DNA from: Spirochaetaceae bacterium UBA4077
GTDB lineage: Bacteria; Spirochaetota; Spirochaetia; Treponematales; Rectinemataceae
Reading direction: 5' to 3'
Assembly: GCA_002383375.1 (NCBI GenBank)
Contig: DFYR01000083.1
Location: forward strand, 1-10,735
DNA length: 10,735 bases
Positions 5,924-10,735 of the stretch are shown here, piece after piece. The notes under the pieces are model-generated. The model was not told the DNA's origin. It did not search any database and was given only the letters and a program-made list of their open reading frames with translations. Position 1 is the stretch's first letter; each line of letters starts with the position of its first letter. The position numbers and the translations under genes were made by a program.

Positions 5924-6615
5924 AATTTTTCGCCTAAGAGCACCCAGAGGCTTTCATCCTGGGGATAGGGAGCGACGAGCTTGATCAGTTCACCGCTTTT
6001 AGGATGCTCAAACTCGGCGCTGCGGCCGTGGAGCATGATTCTTCCGGTGGGAGAGCTTCTGCGGGCTCCGTACTTTAGGTCCCCCTTGATAGGCCAGCCC
6101 ATGGCGGAAAACTGAGCGCGAATCTGGTGATGACGACCTGTCAGGGGACGGGCTTCGACAAAAAAATACCGATCGGTTCGCATTAAGAGGCTGTAGGAGA
6201 GTTGGGCATCGACCGAATCTTTCCGTTTTTTGCCCGAATCGGTGTCTGGCTTGATTTCCAGGGCGAGGGATCTGTTTTTCTTGGGGTCGCTCACGATTCT
6301 ATGTCGCAGGATTCCCTCGGGAGGAAGGGGTTCTTTCTCTAGGCAGGCCACATAGCGTTTCGTCACTCTTCGTTCTCTGAAAGCCTCTTCCAAGCTTCGC
6401 AAAGCCTCAGGAGTCTTGGCGAAAATCACAAGACCAGAACAGCGGCGGTCTATCCGGTGAGCAGCCTCCAGAAAAGCCGGATTGGAAGCCAATTCCGCCT
6501 TGAGTAGGCTCTGGAGATCCTGGTCTCCCGACTTGTCCGGCTGGACGGGCAGGGGGGTCAGTTTATTGGCTGCCACAATCTCGTCGTCCTCGAATACTAT
6601 ATCGTAGAGTTTCAT
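5920..6615 (-). CDS. RluA-family RNA pseudouridine synthase
   Basis: This 231-residue cytoplasmic enzyme should convert specific uridines in rRNA or tRNA to pseudouridine. The catalytic block is AHRIDRRCSGL (52-62), with the nucleophile Asp56. Other family landmarks are KRYVA (86-90) with the conserved Tyr88, TGRHHQIRAQF (159-169), KGDLKYGA (177-184), the LHG triplet (195-197), and a terminal LVAPYP (213-218). There is no N-terminal S4 RNA-binding domain, so it resembles the short members such as RluA and TruC. Family-typical HRLDR is HRIDR and TSG is CSG here, both mild substitutions. The start is ATG 6613-6615, with AAGGAAA on the minus strand (6621-6627) 5 nt upstream. It is convergent with the histidine phosphatase (4-nt overlap) and divergent from deoD. 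The modified position cannot be predicted. Confidence 0.92.
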   Translation of the reverse strand: MKLYDIVFEDDEIVAANKLTPLPVQPDKSGDQDLQSLLKAELASNPAFLEAAHRIDRRCSGLVIFAKTPEALRSLEEAFRERRVTKRYVACLEKEPLPPEGILRHRIVSDPKKNRSLALEIKPDTDSGKKRKDSVDAQLSYSLLMRTDRYFFVEARPLTGRHHQIRAQFSAMGWPIKGDLKYGARRSSPTGRIMLHGRSAEFEHPKSGELIKLVAPYPQDESLWVLLGEKF

Positions 6616-6658
6616 TTTCGTTTCCTTTTTGCCTTGAATGGCCTGAAAATACTGGGCA

Positions 6659-6703
6659 TATCCGGATTCATTGCTGCCCTAGCGCTGCGCTGTAGGCCGG
6701 ATA
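6659..6703. repeat. Inverted repeat in the rluA-like/deoD divergent region
   Basis: TATCCGG (6659-6665) and CCGGATA (6697-6703) are exact reverse complements. Between them lies the perfect small hairpin AGCGC-T-GCGCT (6681-6691). It could be a regulator site or a transcript hairpin; its role is unknown. Confidence 0.3.
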
Positions 6704-6704
6704 C

Positions 6705-6734
6705 TTGCCAAATTTCCGCTATTCCAGTTAGTAT
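6705..6734 (+). promoter_or_regulatory. Weak candidate promoter for deoD
   Basis: TTGCCA (6705-6710, 5 of 6) and TAGTAT (6729-6734, 4 of 6) are 18 bp apart, about 56 bp before the deoD ATG. The -10 is poor, so this is only a possibility. Confidence 0.25.
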
Positions 6735-6789
6735 CGTAGCATGGAAGCCCGATTCGTACCTAGCACAGGGCTTCGGAGGAAGAAAAAGT

Positions 6790-7494
6790 ATGAGCACCCA
6801 TATTGCCGCTGCCCAGGGTCAGATCGCCGACAAGATTCTCCTGCCGGGGGATCCTTTACGGGCAAAATTCATTGCCGAAAACCTGCTTGAGGGCGCCGAG
6901 CGCTTCAATGAAGTGCGCAACATGTTCGGTTACACCGGTCGGTACCAGGGACAAAGGGTGTCGGTGATGGGGACTGGCATGGGAATGCCCAGTCTGTCGA
7001 TCTACGCGAACGAGCTTATTCGGGATTATGGAGTAAAAAGCCTGATACGCGTCGGAACCTGCGGGGCAATGAAGGCGGAGGTAAAGCTGAGGGATCTGAT
7101 CATTGCCATGAGCGCCTGTACGGACTCGAGCGTTAATAAGATCCGCTTTGCGGGCATGGACTACGCGCCCACCGCGTCTTTTCCACTTCTATACAATGCC
7201 TATGAGGCCGCCATGGAATCAGGACTGAAGCCCTACGTAGGACAGGTGCTCTCCTCGGATTCCTTCTATACCGAAGATCCAGAGCAGTGGAAGCTCTGGG
7301 CACGGTTCGGTGTGCTGGGGGTGGAGATGGAGACGGCTGAACTCTACACTCTGGCGGCTAAATACGGGGTCCAAGCCCTGGCCATTCTCACTGTGTCCGA
7401 CCACCTGGTGAACCATGAGGTTACCAGCGCCCAGGAGCGGCAGACGCAGTTCAAGTCGATGGTGGAAATTGCCTTGAACGCCATCATCCGTTGA
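6790..7494 (+). CDS. deoD: Purine nucleoside phosphorylase, DeoD type
   Basis: This 234-residue enzyme should cleave purine (deoxy)nucleosides with phosphate to free base and (deoxy)ribose-1-phosphate, for purine salvage in the cytoplasm. The family forms hexamers. Residue numbering coincides with E. coli DeoD: His4 (donated by the neighbouring subunit), phosphate-binding Gly20 and Arg24 in GDPLRAK, Arg43, Arg87, the sugar-binding EME (179-181), the purine-protonating Asp204 in TVSDH, and Arg217. Position 90 is Thr instead of the E. coli Ser, a conservative change. The length is close to the 239 of E. coli. I chose ATG 6790 because GGAGGA (6775-6780) lies 9 nt upstream and the protein then matches the family N-terminus; the same frame is open upstream to 6634 but lacks family sequence. 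A terminator begins 22 nt after the stop. No nucleoside transporter or deo neighbour is in view. Confidence 0.96.
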   Translation: MSTHIAAAQGQIADKILLPGDPLRAKFIAENLLEGAERFNEVRNMFGYTGRYQGQRVSVMGTGMGMPSLSIYANELIRDYGVKSLIRVGTCGAMKAEVKLRDLIIAMSACTDSSVNKIRFAGMDYAPTASFPLLYNAYEAAMESGLKPYVGQVLSSDSFYTEDPEQWKLWARFGVLGVEMETAELYTLAAKYGVQALAILTVSDHLVNHEVTSAQERQTQFKSMVEIALNAIIR

Positions 7495-7516
7495 ACCTTG
7501 AAGCTTGTCGGAAATA

Positions 7517-7546
7517 AAAGGGCCCAGCCGGGAGGCTGGGCCCTTT
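7517..7546. terminator. Bidirectional intrinsic terminator between deoD and the coiled-coil gene
   Basis: AAAGGGCCCAGCC (7517-7529) pairs perfectly with GGCTGGGCCCTTT (7534-7546) around the loop GGGA. The T-run on the plus side is short, and the A-rich left flank (AAATAAAA, 7512-7519) gives a longer U-run on the minus strand. It therefore probably ends deoD transcripts from the left and the coiled-coil gene's transcripts from the right. Confidence 0.85.
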
Positions 7547-7612
7547 CTGGTAATCAACAACCTCGCAGCGAGCTGCGGTGTATGAAACCCGCATGCGAAT
7601 CAAAAGTGAGGA

Positions 7613-9466
7613 TCAAACCGCTTCGCCCCCTGGTCCTTCGGCTTCGCCGGTCCGAGGTTGGCTCGCCTTTTCTTCTGATTCGATATCTTCTTTTACCGCA
7701 AGCACATTACGCTTCAACTTATCCATCTGGGAATAGAGTTCGTCCCGCAACTCGACCATTCTGGCTTTGAATTCCTCCCGGTACTTCTCTTCTTCCCCGC
7801 GCCGTCTGGCAGCCGACTCGGAGGCGATAGTCTGAAGGGTTTTTTCCATGTCTGAGAGCCAGCTGTCCAGCTGCCTGAAGCTCTTGCTGCGGCGCTCCGA
7901 AAGCTCGGCAAGCATGCCGTCTTCAAAGCCTTTCAGCTTGTCCTTGACCGTGTCGTAGGCACTCTGCTTGAGTTCCTCGATGCGCTTCGAGAGTGTGTCG
8001 AGGCTGGCGCCCAGGGCTTTAGTCTCGGCCATGAAATTTTCTTCGAACCTTGTTCTGTGATCTTCAAATGCCTGGCCGAAGGAGGCGAACTCTTCTTCGA
8101 TGGAGTTTTTCGTCGCATCGAGAGCTCCGTGAAGTTCTTCCTGCCTTGTCGAGAGTTCGGCAAGAAGGGCGGCCGAACTCTCCTTGGCTTTTGCCGCTTC
8201 TTCCTTTGCCTGCAAGGCTTCGCTTGCCATGGCCGCTTTTGCCTCTCCGGCATCCCGGGCGACAGCTTCCAGGGTATCGGCTTGTTCCTTGTGTAGGTGT
8301 TCCAGGGCTTCTGCGGAATTCTTGCCCAGTCGTTCGATTGCAGCCGCGGATTCTTTGGCCAGACGCGTCTGGGCTTCGCTCGTTTCTTTTTCCAGCCGCG
8401 CCATAAAAGCTGTACCCCGCATTTCCAGGTCGGACTGGGTTTTTCGCGCTTGAGCCTGGGCTTGCTCGAGCTGGTCGGCGAGATCCTTGGCTTTTTGGGC
8501 GAAAATTTCCTCGGCTTCGGAAAGCTTGGAACTAATGTCGCTCATCATGCCCTCGGCCTCATGCTTCCAGTTCTCTTTGAATTCCCCGATGAGGGTTTTA
8601 AGGGTGCTCACCTGGCTGCTGGTCTCTTGGCCTACCTGGACAAGGCGGCGTTCGGCTTCGGCTTCGACTTCCGCGATGCGGCGGTCGATAGCCTGGCTTA
8701 GGGCGAGACCCTTAGCCTGGACAGATGCGGAGTCTTCCTTTGCCTTTGCTTCGATGGACTCCCTTAGGGTAGCAAAGGCTTCGTCTTCGATCGAAGTCGC
8801 CCTGTCCCGGGCTGTGGCGAGGGCTTTTTCAAACTCTTCATCCACCAGGGCGCGGGCGGACTGGGCTTTTTCGAAGGTCGCCAGGGCTTCGTCCCTGACA
8901 CTGTTGAGCTCGGTTTCAACGGAAGTAAGGGCAGACTGGAGTTCGGCGAGAATTGAATCCCTGAAATTTTCGACGGTCTTCTGGGCATCCTGGGCGAATC
9001 CTTCGCGCAGAAGAGGCATCTCACGCTCAATGGCGGCAAGGCTCTTCTTGGCCAGATCCAGCTTGCGGTTGACCCCCTCGGCAAAGATTTCCTCATCGTG
9101 CACGCGCTTGAGATTTTCGTCCACCCTGGCGGTCATGTCCATGAGCTTTGACAGCACTTCGTCGTATTGTTTAAAGCGTTCGGCTATCACAGCAACCGCA
9201 TCGGCCTTTTCGGCCACCGCTGCCTGGGCGGTCTGCAGCTTTTCCAGGGCAATCTTGGCTGCCTTCTGCTGAACGTCCAGGTCAATGCCGTAGTGCTTAA
9301 GTTCCTCTGCCCTTTCGCCGACATAATCGTTGAGCTGGACTTCCAGCTTGTCCGCCAGGCGCTTAACCTTTTCGAGAGACCTGTTGTTAGCCGTAAGTTT
9401 ATGGTAGACAAGGAAAAAAATTAAAACTATTACGAGGGTGATCAGGTTTCCGATCGAAAAAAGCAT
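7613..9466 (-). CDS. Membrane-anchored giant coiled-coil protein (SpiroCoCo-like, spirochaete)
   Basis: This 617-residue protein starts with one hydrophobic segment (about residues 3-21), then a basic patch and NNRSLEKVKRLADKL (27-41). The rest, to about residue 595, is an almost unbroken Glu/Lys/Ala/Gln-rich heptad-type helix, ending in a short Pro/Gly-rich acidic tail (EGPGGEAV). I see no cysteine and no enzymatic motif. The N-terminal region resembles the spirochaete coiled-coil family I recall as SpiroCoCo; that identification is from memory. With a single N-terminal anchor and a basic residue cluster after it, the coil most likely faces the cytoplasm, suggesting a structural or scaffold role. 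The start is set by AGGAG on the minus strand (9473-9477), 6 nt before ATG 9464-9466; a 23-residue longer frame from 9535 would run through the predicted promoter. It shares a divergent region with an M23 peptidase. Confidence 0.8.
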   Translation of the reverse strand: MLFSIGNLITLVIVLIFFLVYHKLTANNRSLEKVKRLADKLEVQLNDYVGERAEELKHYGIDLDVQQKAAKIALEKLQTAQAAVAEKADAVAVIAERFKQYDEVLSKLMDMTARVDENLKRVHDEEIFAEGVNRKLDLAKKSLAAIEREMPLLREGFAQDAQKTVENFRDSILAELQSALTSVETELNSVRDEALATFEKAQSARALVDEEFEKALATARDRATSIEDEAFATLRESIEAKAKEDSASVQAKGLALSQAIDRRIAEVEAEAERRLVQVGQETSSQVSTLKTLIGEFKENWKHEAEGMMSDISSKLSEAEEIFAQKAKDLADQLEQAQAQARKTQSDLEMRGTAFMARLEKETSEAQTRLAKESAAAIERLGKNSAEALEHLHKEQADTLEAVARDAGEAKAAMASEALQAKEEAAKAKESSAALLAELSTRQEELHGALDATKNSIEEEFASFGQAFEDHRTRFEENFMAETKALGASLDTLSKRIEELKQSAYDTVKDKLKGFEDGMLAELSERRSKSFRQLDSWLSDMEKTLQTIASESAARRRGEEEKYREEFKARMVELRDELYSQMDKLKRNVLAVKEDIESEEKASQPRTGEAEGPGGEAV

Positions 9467-9472
9467 GAGGCG

Positions 9473-9477
9473 CTCCT
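9473..9477 (-). promoter_or_regulatory. Shine-Dalgarno of the coiled-coil gene (decides the start)
   Basis: Read on the minus strand, AGGAG lies 6 nt before ATG 9464-9466 and fixes this start. The upstream in-frame ATG at 9533-9535 has no such site and would lie upstream of the predicted transcription start. Confidence 0.75.
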
Positions 9478-9500
9478 GGACGTGAATAACAATTGTTTGC

Positions 9501-9528
9501 AGTATAAGATATATATCTGGCTTGTGAA
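9501..9528 (-). promoter_or_regulatory. Candidate promoter of the coiled-coil gene
   Basis: On the minus strand TTCACA (9523-9528, 5 of 6) and TATACT (9501-9506, 5 of 6) are 16 bp apart. The predicted start near 9494 leaves a leader of about 28 nt with a good Shine-Dalgarno. The -35 is the same TTCACA as in the candidate importer promoter. An AT-rich palindrome GATATATATC lies between the boxes. I could not find an equally good plus-strand promoter for the peptidase. Confidence 0.5.
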
Positions 9529-9548
9529 AGGGCATTGTCGGCTTTAAA

Positions 9549-9555
9549 AAGGAGG
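9549..9555 (+). promoter_or_regulatory. Shine-Dalgarno pointing to a CTG start
   Basis: AAGGAGG is a strong Shine-Dalgarno. No ATG, GTG or TTG in the peptidase frame lies 4-12 nt downstream, but CTG 9565 lies 9 nt after it. The only in-frame conventional start near the gene, TTG 9535, lies upstream of the Shine-Dalgarno. Confidence 0.7.
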
Positions 9556-9564
9556 GGCTTTACC

Positions 9565-10677
9565 CTGAAAAAAACACCAGCCTGCAGCGGAGCAGCTGGG
9601 CTTGATATCCGCGTTTTTTTCCTGGTTTTGGCTTGTGCCGTCCTTGCGGCTTCTGTCGGAGCCCAGGATTTTTACGCACCTGATCGCATTGCGCCGGGAG
9701 ATCCTCTGGTCTGTTGGCTTAAGAGCGGAGAACCGCTTGTGGAGGCCGAGCTCAGCCTGAAGAGCCAGGAGGGGCGGAGGCTGGCGGCGGCGCCGGCCTT
9801 CTTCTTGCCCTCCGGGGCTCCAGGCTTCCACTACGGCTTTATTTTGGCCGTTCCACCCAGCGCGAAGGCCGGCGCCGCCTCGCTGCAGCTGTCTTTCCAG
9901 GTACAGCCCGCAGGCACATTACCTCAATCCGCCGTAATTCCTACCCAGCCAGGCGAGGCATCGATCCAGCCAGCCGGAACTGCGTCCCAGCCAGGCGAGG
10001 CTTCAGTCCAGCCTACTGGAATTCCATTCCAGCCCGCCGAGGCTTTGAGCAAGCCCCTGGCGATGGAGCTTGCCCAGGGAATCGTCATCCAGCCGAAAAG
10101 TTTCGCCCGGGAGGATATTCCCCTGGACAGCGCTAATACCGCCATCCGCAGCGCCCCCGATCCGGTCAAGGATGCTCAGACCGAGGTTTTCGCCGAAATT
10201 TTCAGGACAAAAGACACGACAGCGCTATTCGCACTCGATCCCATGGTCAAGCCCTTGAGGGATTCCTGGCGGATCACCGCAGGCTTTGCCGACCAGCGGC
10301 GCTACCTCTACGCCAACGGAGGCGTCGATACCAGCCTTCACGGCGGCATTGACCTGTGGGCGGCCACCGGAACCCCGGTGCTTGCCTGTGCTCCTGGCAG
10401 AGTCGTATTCGCAGGGAACCGCATAGTCACCGGCAATACCGTAGTCCTTGAGCACCTTCCCGGCCTCTTTTCAATTTATATGCATCTCTCCACCATCAGC
10501 GCAGCCGAGGGCGAGCTGCTCGACGCCGGCCAGCTGTTGGGCAAGGTCGGCTCCACAGGCCTGTCCACCGGCCCCCACCTCCATTGGGAACTGCGAATAG
10601 GACCGCAATCGGTAAACCCAGAGTATTGGCTTTCCCGTCCGATACTTGACAAAACATGGCTTTCCGGTGAATTCTAG
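9565..10677 (+). CDS. Exported M23 (LytM-type) peptidoglycan endopeptidase
   Basis: From CTG 9565 this is a 370-residue zinc metallopeptidase that should cut peptide cross-links in the cell wall. The catalytic domain (about 228-356) contains HGGIDLW with His259 and Asp263, YMHLS with His307, and GPHLHWEL with His338 and His340. H259, D263 and H340 are the expected zinc ligands, so it looks active. A signal peptide runs through about residues 15-33, with KK at the start and a likely cut after VGA. A less typical lipobox around Cys24 cannot be excluded, since spirochaete lipoboxes are loose. Residues 35-113 may form a beta-rich domain, followed by a Gln/Pro repeat linker (113-165) and a region (171-227) typical of M23 proteins. 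Choosing CTG gives an ideal Shine-Dalgarno spacing; TTG 9535 would add 10 residues. It is divergent from the coiled-coil gene. Confidence 0.9.
   Translation: MKKTPACSGAAGLDIRVFFLVLACAVLAASVGAQDFYAPDRIAPGDPLVCWLKSGEPLVEAELSLKSQEGRRLAAAPAFFLPSGAPGFHYGFILAVPPSAKAGAASLQLSFQVQPAGTLPQSAVIPTQPGEASIQPAGTASQPGEASVQPTGIPFQPAEALSKPLAMELAQGIVIQPKSFAREDIPLDSANTAIRSAPDPVKDAQTEVFAEIFRTKDTTALFALDPMVKPLRDSWRITAGFADQRRYLYANGGVDTSLHGGIDLWAATGTPVLACAPGRVVFAGNRIVTGNTVVLEHLPGLFSIYMHLSTISAAEGELLDAGQLLGKVGSTGLSTGPHLHWELRIGPQSVNPEYWLSRPILDKTWLSGEF
9943..10068 (+). repeat. Degenerate 42-bp tandem repeats coding for a Q/P-rich linker
   Basis: Three 42-bp units (9943-9984, 9985-10026, 10027-10068) encode 14-residue repeats beginning TQPGEAS, SQPGEAS and FQPAEAL. 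The first two are very similar in DNA, the third is diverged. They form the flexible spacer between the N-terminal and catalytic parts of the M23 peptidase. In-frame repeats of this kind can change copy number between strains. Confidence 0.75.
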
Positions 10678-10693
10678 TCTGCCAACGAAGAAG

Positions 10694-10702
10694 GGAGGTG
10701 AT
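10694..10702 (+). promoter_or_regulatory. Strong Shine-Dalgarno for a downstream gene
   Basis: GGAGGTGAT matches the 16S rRNA anti-Shine-Dalgarno over 9 consecutive bases, beginning 17 nt after the peptidase stop. It implies that a further gene starts at the window edge and could be cotranscribed with the peptidase. Confidence 0.65.
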
Positions 10703-10735
10703 TACTATCCGGCAAATACTGGTCGAAGACGGCGA
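10698..10735 (+). CDS. Start of an unidentified gene (partial)
   Basis: The frame from GTG 10698 reads VITIRQILVEDG and stays open to the edge. GTG overlaps the Shine-Dalgarno itself; a codon at normal spacing in the same frame is ATC 10707, a very rare start. Only about 12 residues are visible, so I cannot name the product. The strong Shine-Dalgarno is the main support. Confidence 0.4.
   Translation, partial: MITIRQILVEDG

Noticed and set aside
6634..6789. Upstream extension of the deoD frame
   Set aside because: The extra 52 codons lack DeoD sequence and cover the region with the candidate promoter. GGAGGA before ATG 6790 and the exact match to E. coli numbering favour the shorter protein.
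7564..7577. Small hairpin CGCAG-CGAG-CTGCG after the deoD terminator
   Set aside because: The 5-bp stem has no T-tract and lies next to a far stronger terminator, so it is likely incidental.
8487..9272. Plus-strand open frame of 261 codons inside the coiled-coil gene
   Set aside because: Its Ser/Ala/Arg/Leu-rich low-complexity sequence is what the reverse strand of an Ala/Glu/Lys coiled-coil gene gives, and I see no family motif.

Overview
The window looks like chromosomal DNA of a spirochaete, probably Treponema or a close relative. GC content is moderately high, by eye a little under 60%. The main taxonomic clue is the long minus-strand gene at 7613-9466. It encodes an N-terminal membrane anchor followed by one very long coiled coil, and its N-terminal sequence resembles the spirochaete coiled-coil family I remember as 'SpiroCoCo'. 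The rest is housekeeping and transport; I see no transposase, phage gene, CRISPR array, tRNA or rRNA. Assignments come from motifs read by eye, not from database searches.

Layout. (1) 1-382, minus: start of a VF530-family DNA-binding protein, cut by the window edge, with an unusual basic, proline-rich tail. (2) 514-1122, plus: HAD-family phosphatase, divergent from it. (3) 1187-5064, plus: a complete binding-protein-dependent ABC importer of the Fe3+/hexose-phosphate/aminoethylphosphonate type. It comprises a substrate-binding protein, a two-hairpin intergenic region with an intrinsic terminator, an ATPase, and a double-length permease whose start overlaps the ATPase stop. A strong hairpin follows at 5104-5131. 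(4) 5153-5923, plus: histidine phosphatase, overlapping tail-to-tail by 4 nt an RluA-type pseudouridine synthase (5920-6615, minus). (5) 6790-7494, plus: purine nucleoside phosphorylase DeoD, ending at a near-symmetrical terminator shared with the convergent coiled-coil gene. (6) 7613-9466, minus: the coiled-coil gene, divergent from an exported M23 (LytM-type) metallopeptidase at 9565-10677 that appears to start at CTG. (7) 10698-10735, plus: the likely start of another gene with a strong Shine-Dalgarno but no conventional start codon at normal spacing.

How the parts fit. The importer genes form one functional unit, with the binding protein probably expressed more strongly than the membrane parts because a terminator lies between them. 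The coiled-coil protein and the peptidase share a short divergent control region and both should act at the cell envelope, so a joint role in cell shape or wall remodelling is plausible but unproven. The other genes (RNA modification, purine salvage, two phosphatases) appear to be independent single-gene units. The less ordinary features are the tailed VF530 protein, the importer lacking the FbpA tyrosine pair, two promoter-like sequences embedded in terminator hairpins (one predicting a leaderless mRNA), and the CTG start.
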